A stretch of DNA of 64,000 bases from DATLLN01 sp963797175 (GCA_963797175.1 CAWCOL010000006.1:35835-99834); one strand, 5' to 3'; positions 35,546-43,925 are shown, counted from the first letter of the stretch. Translations and numbers: made by a program. Notes: generated by a model from the sequence alone, not told the origin.

Positions 35546-37198
35546 TCAGGTGGACATGGCGCGCAGGTGCTGGTGGACGAAGGCGATCGCCATGCTGCCC
35601 TCGCCGACCGCCGCCGCGACCCGCTTGACGGGGCCGTAGCGAACGTCGCCGCAGGCGAAGATGCCGGGGACGCTGGTCTCCAGCAGGAACGGATCGCGGT
35701 CGTCTTCCGGCCAGGCCTCGTCCGGCACGTCGGAGCCGGTCAGCACGTAGCCGCGCGGGTCGAGCGCGATCTCGGGCGGCAGCCAGCCGGTCTCGGCGTT
35801 CGCTCCGATGAAGATGAAGAGCGCGCCCGAGTCCACCGTCCGCGTCTCGCCGGTCGCGCCGTCCGCCACCTCGATCGCCTGCAAGGAGGTGTCGCCGTGC
35901 ACGGCAACGACCTGGTGCTGGACGTGGACGCCGATCGAGGGCCGGTTCGCGATCTGATCGACCAGGTAGCGCGACATGCTCTTCTCCAGCTGCTCGCTGC
36001 GGCACAGGATCGACACGCTGCGCGCGTAGTTGGCGAAGAACAGCGCCGCCTGACCGGCCGAGTTGCCCGCGCCGACGATGTGCACGTCCATGCCGTGTGA
36101 GCTCGACGCCTCGCTCCGGGCGGCGCCGTAGGAGATGCCCTTGCCGACCAGCCGATCGAACCCTTCGATCGGCAGGTGCCGCCACGTCACGCCGCAGGCG
36201 AGGATCACGGTGCGGGCGCGCAGCACGTCGCCGCCGTCGAGGTGCACCTGGCGGTTGGCGACGTCGATGCGGGTGACCGACCGGGTGACCAGGATCTCTG
36301 CGCCCAGCCGGCGGGCCTGCTGGAGCGCACGGCTGGCCAGCTCGTCGCCGGAGACGCCGGACGGGAAGCCGAGATAGTTCTCGATGCGCGACGACGTGCC
36401 GGCCTGGCCGCCGGGCGCCTCGCGCTCGACGACGATGGTGCGCAGGCCCTCCGACGCGCCGTACACCGCCGCGGCGAGCCCGGCCGGGCCGGCGCCGATG
36501 ATGACCGTGTCGTACTCGGCCTCCGACGGCTCGGTGTCCAGACCGAGCAGGTCGGCGACGCGGCTCATCTGCGGGCGGATCACGGTCTTGCCGTTGACCA
36601 GTCGGATGACCGGGCAGTCCTCCTCGGCGGGCAGCGGGCCGCCCCACAGCTCCTCGGCGTCGGGGGTCTCGGTGGTGATCCAGCGGAACGTGACCTGGTT
36701 GCGGTCGAGGAAGCGGCGCAGCTGGGCGCACGAGGGATCCCAGCGCGGGCCGACGACGATCGCGCGCGGCGGCGGCTGGTCGGCGGTGATGCCCTGGAGG
36801 CCGCCGATCCGCTCGCGCGCCAGCTCGCCCAGCTTGACGCCGACGTCCGGCGAGGTCGAGACGACCGCGTGGTAGTCGGCGGCGGCCAGCCGCATCAGCC
36901 GCGTCGGCTCGGCCGCGCGAAAGCTGAACGGGAAGGTCGTGCCCAGCGCGATCGGCACCTCGCCGATCAGGTGCCCGGCCACCCGCCCGCCGACCACCCG
37001 CTCGATCCCGTCCACGACGTTGAGCGTCTCGATCCGCCCCTCCAGGACGGCGTACAGCGCCCGCTCGTCGCCGGCGTGGATCGCGTACTCGCCGGGTGAG
37101 AGACGGACGTCGGCGGCGATCCGGGACAGGCGCTCGCGCTCGGCCTCGCTCAGGTCCGCGAAGATCCCGACGCTCGCGATCTCGTCCGCTGTCAGCAC
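35546..37198 (-). CDS. FAD-dependent oxidoreductase fused to a cyclic-nucleotide-binding domain, no redox CxxC
   Basis: 550 aa. Residues 1-120 are a CAP_ED-like domain (FADLSEAERERLSRIAADVRLSPGEYAIHAGDERALYAVLEGRIE). A thioredoxin/glutaredoxin-like insert (IVVGPRWDPSCAQLRRFLDRNQVTFRWI) lies near residue 150. From residue 235 comes a thioredoxin-reductase-like part: FAD motif YDTVIIGAGPAGLAAAVYGASEGLRTIVVE, NADPH motif VHIVGAGNSAGQAALFFANYA, and GIFACGDVRYG. Where true thioredoxin reductase has CATC, this has GISYGAARSEA, so it cannot reduce thioredoxin in the usual way. Cyclic nucleotide or an analogue may gate electron transfer. It is alone, with VOC neighbours. Confidence 0.87.
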   Translation of the reverse strand: MLTADEIASVGIFADLSEAERERLSRIAADVRLSPGEYAIHAGDERALYAVLEGRIETLNVVDGIERVVGGRVAGHLIGEVPIALGTTFPFSFRAAEPTRLMRLAAADYHAVVSTSPDVGVKLGELARERIGGLQGITADQPPPRAIVVGPRWDPSCAQLRRFLDRNQVTFRWITTETPDAEELWGGPLPAEEDCPVIRLVNGKTVIRPQMSRVADLLGLDTEPSEAEYDTVIIGAGPAGLAAAVYGASEGLRTIVVEREAPGGQAGTSSRIENYLGFPSGVSGDELASRALQQARRLGAEILVTRSVTRIDVANRQVHLDGGDVLRARTVILACGVTWRHLPIEGFDRLVGKGISYGAARSEASSSHGMDVHIVGAGNSAGQAALFFANYARSVSILCRSEQLEKSMSRYLVDQIANRPSIGVHVQHQVVAVHGDTSLQAIEVADGATGETRTVDSGALFIFIGANAETGWLPPEIALDPRGYVLTGSDVPDEAWPEDDRDPFLLETSVPGIFACGDVRYGPVKRVAAAVGEGSMAIAFVHQHLRAMST

Positions 37199-37275
37199 GA
37201 CCGGCTCACCGTCCTTGAGTCACCTCGCCCATCCCAACCCCGCAAGCCTATCGGCAGGCCCGCGGACGACGCGGG

Positions 37276-37713
37276 TCACCAGGTGCCGAAACTGAGGCCG
37301 CCCCACTCGTCGGGGTGGACGTCGCGCACGGTCTGGGTCAGCTCCCAGCGGTGGCCGAAGGGATCCGCGACCACGCACGAACGCTCGCCGTACATGTGGG
37401 TGAAGGGCTCCTCGAGCACGGCGCCGCCGGCGTCTCGGGCGCGGGCGAAGGCGGCGTCGACGTCGGCAACGCGTACCTTGATCATCTGCGTGACCACCCC
37501 GCCGGACGGTGCCACGTGGTCGCGGCGGACGTCGGCGACGACGATGGCGCCGTCCTCGCCCGCCCGCATCTGCGCCCGGTGGTCCTCGCCGATCCGCACC
37601 CGCTCCTCGAAGCCGAGCGCGGTCTCCAGCCAGGCGACGGCGGCGCGGACGTCCGGGTAGATCAGCACCGGCGTGATGGTCGCCGGGGGCGCGGAGCGGT
37701 TGGTCAGCATCAT
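37276..37713 (-). CDS. VOC/glyoxalase-like protein
   Basis: 145 aa from ATG 37713 or 37710. TITPVLIYPDVRAAVAWLETALGFEERVRIGEDHRAQMRAGEDGAIVVADVRRDHV is the first half and MIKVRVADVDAAFARARDAGGAVLEEPFTHMYGERSCVVADPFGHRWELTQTVRDV the second, containing the GHRWEL end with the Glu metal ligand. It belongs to the PhnB/glyoxalase-like group. The LanC-like gene ends 14 bases upstream on the same strand, so cotranscription is plausible. Confidence 0.86.
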   Translation of the reverse strand: MMLTNRSAPPATITPVLIYPDVRAAVAWLETALGFEERVRIGEDHRAQMRAGEDGAIVVADVRRDHVAPSGGVVTQMIKVRVADVDAAFARARDAGGAVLEEPFTHMYGERSCVVADPFGHRWELTQTVRDVHPDEWGGLSFGTW

Positions 37714-37727
37714 CCGCAGCGTACCGC

Positions 37728-38930
37728 TCAGAACCAGTCGACGATCGGCATCGCGGGCGCCACGTCGATGCACGCCTGCAGGTAGAGCGCGACGCCGATG
37801 TCGCCGGTGAAGAGGTTGTGGCGGCCCATGCCGTACTCGGACCGTGCCCGGCGCACCTGCGCGGCCGCGTGCATCGCGAAGGCGCGGGCGCGCTCCAGCC
37901 AGCGCTCGTCGCCGGTGCGGTCGAGCAGCTTGAGGAAGGCGTACCCGTTCCCGGCCGTGCCGTGGCAGAGCCCGGGGCCCTTGGTCAGCGGGCCCGCCGT
38001 CCAGGTCAGCTCGCCGCCGGCGACCAGCAGGTCGGTCAGTTCCGCGTCGTCCGGCACGATCGTGGCGAACGAGATGACCATCCCGGGGGCGCCGTGGCAC
38101 CACTGGGTGCGCCGTGCCTGCGGCCGCCGCGACGGCTCCAGGGTGGGCTGCCACTGGGCGAGGTTGCCGTCGCGTTCGGCGAACGACGCCAGCGTGGCGA
38201 GGGCGCGGCGCTCGAGCTCGGCCCGCCGCTCCGCGTCGAGCAGGTCGCCGCGGGCCAGCACGTGGACGTTCCCGGCGAAGCCGTGTCCGGGACCGACGTA
38301 GTGCACCACCGAGCCGTACATCTCCTGCCGCCACAAGTCGCCGCGCCACTCGTCCCACAGCCAGTCCGCCGACTCCTGCCAGGCATCGGCCAGCCGCGCG
38401 TCGCCGGTCTCCTCGTACAGCAACTGTGCGGCCAGCATCGTTCCCGGCGAGCCCCACAGCAGCTCGCGCGTCGGGTTCTGCGCATTCGCGCGGACGGCCT
38501 CCACCATCCGGTCGGCCTGCCACGGCGCAGGGGAGAGGCGGTGCGCGGCCAGCAGCAGACCGGACTCGCCGGCGAGCAGCGACGGCACCGGCTTGCCGTC
38601 GGTCCACTCCGGCAGGTCGGGGTCGGCGGCGTAACGGTCGAGCAGGCCGGTCGCGACGTCCGCCCAGTCGCGCCGCAGCTCGATGGCGTCCAGGCGCCGC
38701 AGCGCGTCCAGTGCCCAGATCACGCCGCCCGCGCCCAGGTAGAGCCCCTTGACCGGCGGCAGCGGCTCGCCGTCCTCGTCGAGCGGGTGGGACCGCCAGA
38801 GGCCGTCCGGGTCGAACGCGTCCTCGGCGTCCGCGGCGATCTCGGCGATGGCGGCGCGGGCGGCCGCCTCGCTCCACGGCTCGCCGGCCGTCGCCTCGTG
38901 CGCTTCGGGGGCGAACAGCTCGCTCATCAC
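37728..38930 (-). CDS. Lanthionine synthetase C-like (LanC) protein, stand-alone
   Basis: 400 aa with the alpha/alpha barrel of LanC. Metal-ligand stretches are TQWCHGAPGMVISF (Cys), GPGLCHGTAGNGYAFLKLL (Cys-His) and the earlier GPGHGFAGNVHVLA. The C-terminus RHNLFTGDIGVALYLQACID is also family-like. LanC enzymes cyclise dehydrated peptides with cysteine thiols using zinc; LanC-like proteins without LanB/LanM partners are widespread and of uncertain function. No dehydratase, precursor peptide or lanthipeptide transporter is nearby, so a lanthipeptide cluster is not supported. A zinc-dependent thiol-adduct enzyme remains possible. Confidence 0.83.
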   Translation of the reverse strand: MMSELFAPEAHEATAGEPWSEAAARAAIAEIAADAEDAFDPDGLWRSHPLDEDGEPLPPVKGLYLGAGGVIWALDALRRLDAIELRRDWADVATGLLDRYAADPDLPEWTDGKPVPSLLAGESGLLLAAHRLSPAPWQADRMVEAVRANAQNPTRELLWGSPGTMLAAQLLYEETGDARLADAWQESADWLWDEWRGDLWRQEMYGSVVHYVGPGHGFAGNVHVLARGDLLDAERRAELERRALATLASFAERDGNLAQWQPTLEPSRRPQARRTQWCHGAPGMVISFATIVPDDAELTDLLVAGGELTWTAGPLTKGPGLCHGTAGNGYAFLKLLDRTGDERWLERARAFAMHAAAQVRRARSEYGMGRHNLFTGDIGVALYLQACIDVAPAMPIVDWF

Positions 38931-38948
38931 CGCGACGGTAGCGCGGCG

Positions 38949-39440
38949 TCAGGCGGGCGGGTGGCAGGTGCCGCTGGGCCAGCCCCAGACCGCCAGCACC
39001 GAGGCGGGGATCGCCACCGCGCAGGTGAACTGCGTGCTGCCGGGGATGCCGGCAGGGTAGGCATGCCAGGTGCCGTCCGCACGGCGCTCGAAGTCGAGGA
39101 AGGCGCCGTCGTCCTGATCCCCGACCTGGGCGCGGGTCGAGCTCGGGCTGGCGACCAGGCCCGCGCCCGCCCAGAACGTCTTCGTCGAGGGGACGTACGC
39201 GTAGAACGTCTCGCCCTTGACCAGGCCCGTGTAGTCGGCGCTCTTCAGGTGGTGCAGCGCTGCGCCGGCGGCGACCAGCTGGCTCCGCACGGCCGCATCG
39301 ACCGCCAGGTTCCTCGCGCTGGGTGCCGCCGCGCCCGTGCCTGGGGTCGAGCCGCCCGTGGCGGTGCCCATGCTGCCGGAGCCGCACCCCGTCACGGCCA
39401 GGGTGGCGGCGAGCAGGGAGACAACGGCCGTCGTCTTCAT
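38949..39440 (-). CDS. Small secreted lipoprotein
   Basis: 163 aa from ATG 39440. Signal peptide with lipobox TLAVTGC (Cys near residue 19), then a Gly/Ser/Thr-rich linker and a compact domain of about 115 residues (SQLVAAGAALHHLKSADYTGLVKGETFYAYVPSTKTFWAGAGLVASP). Two Cys near the C-terminus (FTCAVAIP, GTCHPP) may form a disulfide. No catalytic motif is seen. It resembles the small tail-anchored or sensor lipoproteins common in soil actinobacteria, without a named family. Confidence 0.72.
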   Translation of the reverse strand: MKTTAVVSLLAATLAVTGCGSGSMGTATGGSTPGTGAAAPSARNLAVDAAVRSQLVAAGAALHHLKSADYTGLVKGETFYAYVPSTKTFWAGAGLVASPSSTRAQVGDQDDGAFLDFERRADGTWHAYPAGIPGSTQFTCAVAIPASVLAVWGWPSGTCHPPA

Positions 39441-39493
39441 CCAGCGATCGTACTCCCGGCTGGCGACGGCGGCGGTGGCGCGACACACCTCGC

Positions 39494-39859
39494 TCAGGTC
39501 GTGCGCTCGCGGAGGGCGTCGGTCAGCACGACGTCGTGGGGAAGCTGGGCGAGCGCCGCCGGGCCGGCATCGACGCCGGCTGCGCGCAGCGTCGCGGCCA
39601 GGGTCGCCCAGTGACCCGCGGCCATGTCGTCGAACGTGCGATCCTCGTACGGCTCGTCGGGGCCGACAACGGTGCGCGCGGTGAACACGACCTCGTCCAG
39701 CGGGACCGGCCCACCCGGGCTCGCCGACCAGCCGCGGTCGTCCAGCAGCACGATCCGGCTGCCGTCCTCGAGCTCGGCTTCGTGCAGCGCCGACGCGCGG
39801 AACACCTCGCCGTCGCTGACCAGATCGGCGGTGGTGACGAGGCGGACGACCCGTGCCAT
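39494..39859 (-). CDS. Conserved-type hypothetical protein, 121 aa
   Basis: MARVVRLVTTADLVSDGEVFRASALHEAELEDGSRIVLLDDRGWSASPGG is acidic and non-repetitive, followed by LDEVVFTARTVVGPDEPYEDRTFDDMAAGHWATLAATLRAAGVDAGPAALAQLPHDVVL. It reads as a real soluble protein because of balanced composition and a start ATG between genes, but I recognise no family. It sits between the lipoprotein and the wHTH gene, all on the minus strand. Confidence 0.7.
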   Translation of the reverse strand: MARVVRLVTTADLVSDGEVFRASALHEAELEDGSRIVLLDDRGWSASPGGPVPLDEVVFTARTVVGPDEPYEDRTFDDMAAGHWATLAATLRAAGVDAGPAALAQLPHDVVLTDALRERTT

Positions 39860-39917
39860 TGCCGGATCGTCGCACGATTGCCGGTCTCGTCGGCGAACCT
39901 CGGAGCCCTTGCGGTGG

Positions 39918-40937
39918 TCAGCTCGTCCACTGGACGCTGATCGGCCGGTCGAGCCCGGGGAGCGGCAGCGACGCCGCCTCCGTCTCGACCGCCTGACGCT
40001 CGGCCGCCGAGAACCGGCCCCATGCCTGCGCCGTCACGACGTCGTGCGCGCGCCGCCACGTCCCCCGCACCTCGCCGCCGAGCAGGATCGCGCCGGGCCA
40101 CACGCGCGACGTCCACAGCTCGGCGCGGGCGGCGGCGTCCGGCACGAGCAGGGCGCGATCCTCGCCCCAGAGCAGGTAGTAGGTGTCGCCGCTCGGCAGC
40201 AGCCGGGCCGGCGCCGCCGGGCCGGGATCGGCGCGGACGGCGGGCTCGTCCGCCGCGAGCAGCCAGGCGTCGCCGAGCGGCGTCCGCACCGGGACCAGCG
40301 AGTCGCCCAGCGACGCGAACGCCGCGGCTCCGGCCCGCGCCGGGACGCCGGCCCACTTGGCGAACGAGTCGGCGGTGGAGGGGCCGACGACGTGCAGGTG
40401 TCTGCGGGCCAGCTCGAGCCGGGCCTCGATCGGGTCGACGTCCGGCCGCGGCACCGTCCACACCAGCGGCTGGCGGGCGCCCTCCCAGCGGATCAGGATG
40501 GTGCCGGTCGTCGCGCCGTACCGCAGTGAGTTGGCGTTGACGCCGAGCGCATCGCCCGCCTGTCCGTACCCCATCCTTCCGCCGCCGAGGTGGGCGTGGA
40601 GGGTGGCGGCCGCGTCCTCCGCTCGCGTCCGTCCCTTCGCGTCGTCGGGCAGCCTGCCCAGCGAGAACAGCGCGAGGTCGGGCGCCGCGACGACGTAGAC
40701 CTGGTAGCGCGGCCCCCACAGCTGGACGAGCGACGGGTCCTCCCAGCTGGTCGGCTCGGCGCCTTCGATCCGCGCGTGGATCGAGAGCACCGCCGCCCGC
40801 GGCATGCTGTCCTGAAGGCCGGCCCAGGCGGCCTGCCGGAGCGAGGCGGGCCCGGCGGGAAGCCGCTCGTCGAGGGCGCCGACCCGGCGCCGGAAGCCCA
40901 GGATCTGCTCCCGGGTGAGCACCAGCGGCGACGTCAC
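39918..40937 (-). CDS. Winged-helix DNA-binding domain protein (HTH_42/AlkZ-like)
   Basis: 339 aa. Consistent with the DNA-glycosylase-like 'winged helix DNA-binding domain-containing' family: LTREQILGFRRRVGALDERLPAGPASLRQAAWAGLQDSMPRAAVLSIHARIEGAEPTSWEDPSLVQLWGPRYQVYVVAAPDLALFSLG, then VGPSTADSFAKWAGVPARAGAAAFASLGDSLVPV and TYYLLWGEDRALLVPDAAARAELWTSRVWPGAILLGGEVRGTWRR. AlkX/AlkZ members excise or process crosslinked DNA, though most family members are untested. A nearby 39494 gene may be unrelated. Confidence 0.85.
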   Translation of the reverse strand: MTSPLVLTREQILGFRRRVGALDERLPAGPASLRQAAWAGLQDSMPRAAVLSIHARIEGAEPTSWEDPSLVQLWGPRYQVYVVAAPDLALFSLGRLPDDAKGRTRAEDAAATLHAHLGGGRMGYGQAGDALGVNANSLRYGATTGTILIRWEGARQPLVWTVPRPDVDPIEARLELARRHLHVVGPSTADSFAKWAGVPARAGAAAFASLGDSLVPVRTPLGDAWLLAADEPAVRADPGPAAPARLLPSGDTYYLLWGEDRALLVPDAAARAELWTSRVWPGAILLGGEVRGTWRRAHDVVTAQAWGRFSAAERQAVETEAASLPLPGLDRPISVQWTS

Positions 40938-41018
40938 CCACCAACCCTACCCGGTGACCGCTGCAGCGCACGGGTCCGCGTGGGACAATCGGTCTGATTC
41001 CGACGAAGGGACAGCATC

Positions 41019-41457
41019 ATGGACGAGATCGGACCGGTTGACTTCGCGGTCATCGCGTTTCCCGGGAACCAGTTCAGAGGGCGACATCGGGCCGGCGATC
41101 CGCAAGCTCGTCGACGACGGCACGATCCGCGTCATCGACGCCGCGTTCGTCACCAAGGACTCCGACGGGGACACCGCGGCGGTCGAGGTGACGCAGCTCG
41201 ACCCGGACGTCGTCGAGGCCCTCGCGGACGCGGGTCTCGTGGTCGGCGGCCTCTTCAACGACGACGACCTGATGGGCGTGGCCGCGGCCCTCGAGCCCGA
41301 CTCGTCGGCCGCGGTGCTGGTGTGGGAGAACGTGTGGGCGCGCTCGGTCGCGCAGGCGATGCGCGACGCCGGCGGGATGCTGGTGGCGTTCGAGCGCGTT
41401 CCGCACGAGGTTGTCCAAACTGCGCGCGAGTGGGCGCTGGAGCAGGCCGAGGTCTGA
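41019..41457 (+). CDS. DUF6325-type small acidic protein, one-base frame disruption
   Basis: ATG 41019 reads MDEIGPVDFAVIAFPGNQF, then the frame breaks near 41074-41085. Skipping one base gives GDIGPAIRKLVDDGTIRVIDAAFVTKDSDGDTAAVEVTQLDPDVVEALADAGLVVGGLFNDDDLMGVAAALEPDSSAAVLVWENVWARSVAQAMRDAGGMLVAFERVPHEVV. This matches the small actinobacterial DUF6325 proteins of about 145 aa. The span is one base over a multiple of three. No function is known for the family. It precedes a SHOCT-domain gene by 19 bases, and the pair is common in actinobacteria. Confidence 0.72.
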
Positions 41458-41476
41458 GGCCGGAAGGAGTGCGGAG

Positions 41477-41771
41477 ATGAGACGACGACGAGGGCCCGGG
41501 CTACTCGCGAACCGCCGTGATCGCGGGCGGGGCGGCGCACATGGGCGCGAAGAGCGCGCAGCGAAGCGCGGAAGCGCAGCAGGAGGCGCAGTACGAGGCG
41601 CCGCCGCCGCAGGCCGCGCCGATGCCGGCGCCGGTGGCCGCCGCCCCGGCACCGCCGCCGGCCGAGATGGACGACGCGGCGCAGATCCAGAAGTACGCCG
41701 CGCTGAAGGGCCAGGGCCTGATCACCGAAGAGGAGTTCCAGGCCAAGAAGAAGCAGATCCTCGGGATCTGA
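41477..41771 (+). CDS. SHOCT-domain small protein, one-base frame disruption
   Basis: ATG 41477 has an excellent GGAAGGAG site and reads MRRRRGPGLLA, then leaves frame near 41508-41515. The other frame gives TAVIAGGAAHMGAKSAQRSAEAQQ, a Pro/Ala linker, and the C-terminal SHOCT motif AAQIQKYAALKGQGLITEEEFQAKKKQILGI. In intact relatives both pieces are one about 95-aa protein. A start at GTG 41517 would give a truncated version in a single frame. The SHOCT domain is a short oligomerisation or membrane-linked module of unclear role. The span is one base over a multiple of three. Confidence 0.68.
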
Positions 41772-41823
41772 CCGGACCGTGACGGGGCGGCGCGTGCCGC
41801 CCCGTCCCACGGCCGGTGCCGGG

Positions 41824-42229
41824 CTACGTCCCGGTGTTGAGGGCGACGGCGGCGCGGATCAAGCGTCTTGAACGCGGCCGCGTCCACCTCCTCGCCCTCC
41901 CTGATGTCGATCGCGCGGCGGGCGTTGCCGTCGAGGCTCGAGTTGAAGAGCTTGTGCGGGTCCTCCAGCGACGCGCCCTTCATGAAGGTCAGCTTGACGA
42001 CCTCCTTGTAGGACTCGCCGGTGCAGATGATGCCGTCGTGCGACCAGACCGGGGTGCCGGGATTGGTCGCCTTGGCCCACTTCCACTCCTCGACGACGTC
42101 TCCGTCCGCCTCCTTGATGAGCCCGCGCATCCGGCTCAGGGTGTCTCCGCGCCAGTCCGCGAGCTCGGCGATCCGCTCGTCGATCTGCGCGGACGCTGAC
42201 TGATCGGTGGCCGAGCTTGCCTTCGTCAT
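41824..42229 (-). CDS. DUF1801-family protein, one-base frame disruption
   Basis: From ATG 42229 (AGGAGGAG site), the body is DERIAELADWRGDTLSRMRGLIKEADGDVVEEWKWAKATNPGTPVWSHDGIICTGESYKEVVKLTFMKGASLEDPHKLFNSSLDGNARRAIDIREGEEVDAAAFKTL. Then the frame breaks at 41866-41869. Skipping one base yields IRAAVALNTGT and a stop at 41824-41826, the normal end of these proteins. The span is 406 bases, one more than a multiple of three. The family has a YdhG-like fold and unknown function, often in stress-response contexts. Confidence 0.78.
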
Positions 42230-42284
42230 GTGCTCCTCCTGGATACGCGAACGGTGCCCCGAGCTTACCCGGGCGGAGCCGGAT

Positions 42285-42479
42285 CTACGCGGCCGGCGGC
42301 CGGCCGCGCCTGGGCAGGGGCTGCGCCCGCCGCGGCATGCGCCCGGCGTCATCGAGGTGCCGCCGCAGCAGCATCTCGATGTGGGCGTTCAGGCTGCGGA
42401 ACTCGTCGCCCGCCCAGCGGGTGAGGGCGTCGTGCACGGCCGGGTCGATCCGCAGCAGGACCTGCTTGCGCTCCGCCAC
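42285..42479 (-). CDS. Arc/CopG-type ribbon-helix-helix protein
   Basis: 64 aa. RKQVLLRIDPAVHDALTRWAGDEFRSLNAHIEMLLRRHLDDAG is a ribbon-helix-helix fold: beta strand then two helices. The C-terminal 18 residues are Arg/Pro-rich. The gene starts three bases after the stop of the SPFH gene, so they are an operon. RHH proteins are short DNA-binding dimers or antitoxins; here pairing with an SPFH protein is a recurring actinobacterial arrangement. It could repress the operon through the GATATC repeats at 43429. Confidence 0.8.
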   Translation of the reverse strand: MAERKQVLLRIDPAVHDALTRWAGDEFRSLNAHIEMLLRRHLDDAGRMPRRAQPLPRRGRPPAA

Positions 42480-42482
42480 GGG

Positions 42483-43400
42483 CTACGAGTAGAGGGTGCC
42501 GGTGTTGACGACCGGCGAGGCCGGCTGGTCGGCGCACAGCACGACCATCAGGTTGCTGACCATCGCGGCCTTCCGTTCCTCGTCCAGGTCGACGATGCCG
42601 CGCTCGCTCAGCCGGTCGAGAGCGAGCTCGACCATCCCCACCGCTCCGTCGACGAGGCGAGCGCGGGCCGCGACGATCGCGTTGGCCTGCTGCCTGCGCA
42701 GCATCGCCTGGGCGATCTCCGACGCGTAGGCGAGGTGGCTGATGCGCACCTCGACGACCTCCAGGCCGGCGATGGCGACGCGCTGGGCCACCTCCCGGGC
42801 GAGCTCGCCGGCGACGACGTCGGTCGAGCCGCGCAGCGAGAGGCCGGTGTCTGCGGGGTTGTCGTAGGGATGCGTGGTCGCGACGTGGCGCAGGGCCGAC
42901 TCGGCCTGGACCCGCACGAAGTTGAGGTAGTCGTCGACCGCGTAGAGGGCGCGCGCGGTGTCGTCGACCTGCCAGACGACGATGGCTGCGATCTCGACCG
43001 GGTTGCCGTCGGCGTCGTTGACCTTCAGGTGGTTCGTCTCGAAGTTCCGGACGCGGACGCTGACGGTGTGCCGGTCGGTGAGCGGCAGGATCCAGGAGAA
43101 GCCGGCGCCGCGCACGGTGCCGACGTAGCTGCCGAAGAACCGGACGACCTTGGTCTCTCCGGGCTGGACGATCACCAGCGACGCGAGGATGACGATGGCC
43201 ACGATGCCCGGCGCGATGGCGATGACGGAATGCCCATCCTGGACGAGCTCGTACGCGGCCGCGACGCAGGCCGCGGCGACGAGTACGCCGAACCAGCCGT
43301 TGACCGACCACGCCCGCCGCTCATGGATCTCGACGCGGCCTCCGGCGTGGTCGGCGGGGGCTGCCTGGGGGCCGCTGTACGGCTGCGCGGACTGGCTCAT
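42483..43400 (-). CDS. SPFH/Band 7 membrane protein (slipin/stomatin family)
   Basis: 305 aa from ATG 43400, with AGGAGGG. After a short N-terminal tail two hydrophobic helices (WFGVLVAAACVAAAYEL and GIVAIVILASLVIV) near residues 37-85 anchor the protein. The SPFH domain follows: GETKVVRFFGSYVGTVRGAGFSWILPLTDRHTVSVRVRNFETNHLKVNDADGNPVEIAAIVVWQVDDTARALYAVDDYLNFVRVQAESALRHVATTHPYD, with helical C-terminus RRQQANAIVAARARLVDGAVGMVELALDRL. Such proteins organise membrane microdomains and oligomerise. Coupled to the RHH gene. Its promoter contains the GATATC repeat. Confidence 0.9.
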   Translation of the reverse strand: MSQSAQPYSGPQAAPADHAGGRVEIHERRAWSVNGWFGVLVAAACVAAAYELVQDGHSVIAIAPGIVAIVILASLVIVQPGETKVVRFFGSYVGTVRGAGFSWILPLTDRHTVSVRVRNFETNHLKVNDADGNPVEIAAIVVWQVDDTARALYAVDDYLNFVRVQAESALRHVATTHPYDNPADTGLSLRGSTDVVAGELAREVAQRVAIAGLEVVEVRISHLAYASEIAQAMLRRQQANAIVAARARLVDGAVGMVELALDRLSERGIVDLDEERKAAMVSNLMVVLCADQPASPVVNTGTLYS

Positions 43401-43428
43401 GATCCCTCCTGAGGGACGGCCTCTAAAC

Positions 43429-43447
43429 TGATATCAAACAGATATCA
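43429..43447. promoter_or_regulatory. Inverted repeat TGATATC-AAACA-GATATCA upstream of the SPFH operon
   Basis: Seven-base arms, each itself containing the palindrome GATATC, flank AAACA. It is AT-rich and lies 29-47 bases upstream of the SPFH start codon. It may include the promoter region or be an operator; the RHH protein of the same operon is an obvious candidate binder. Confidence 0.6.
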
Positions 43448-43497
43448 CTTTATGTCCGAGCGCGCAAGGACCTGGCAGACAACCGCGATCAGCCGGT

Positions 43498-43776
43498 CTA
43501 GCGGCTGATGACGTTGTGCACCGGGAGGATCTCCGGCTCGCCTGAGAACTCGATCCCGGCACCTGACAGGATCGGCATCAACCGCTCACCGAACGCCATC
43601 AGCTGCTCCGGCGAGTCCCAGACCTCGCTGACGCGGAGGTCGCCGTCCGTCCCGAAGCACAGGTGATACTCGAGGCCGTCGGGAGGGAACGGGCCGGATG
43701 CCTCGATCTGGGTCATCGTCGAGTCGTACGTGGCGGCCGTCAGGCCAACGGGGGTGAAGCGGACAAGGATGCTCAT
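43498..43776 (-). CDS. Small antibiotic-biosynthesis-monooxygenase-like protein
   Basis: 92 aa from ATG 43776 after GAGGAGCACGCTC. SILVRFTPVGLTAATYDSTMTQIEASGPFPPDGLEYHLCFGTDGDLRVSEVWDSPEQLMAFGERLMPILSGAGIEFSGEPEILPVHNVIS has the dimeric ferredoxin-like pattern of ABM/quinol-monooxygenase or stress-dimer proteins. Similar short proteins are found throughout actinobacteria, most without a function. It is divergent from the VOC gene. Confidence 0.72.
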   Translation of the reverse strand: MSILVRFTPVGLTAATYDSTMTQIEASGPFPPDGLEYHLCFGTDGDLRVSEVWDSPEQLMAFGERLMPILSGAGIEFSGEPEILPVHNVISR

Positions 43777-43925
43777 GAGCGTGCTCCTCTGTGCTTGGGG
43801 TCGATCCAACCTACAGCACCCGGCTCCCCGGCAGCCGGTCAGGCAACAGCGATGAGTCGAGGCCGGATGGATCGTCTATCCCTTCGGAGGCAGGATCCTG
43901 CCCGATGACATGGAGGTTCGACGAG

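Noticed and set aside
37728..38930. Lanthipeptide biosynthesis cluster around the LanC-like gene
   Set aside because: No dehydratase, precursor peptide, protease or exporter is visible within several kb.
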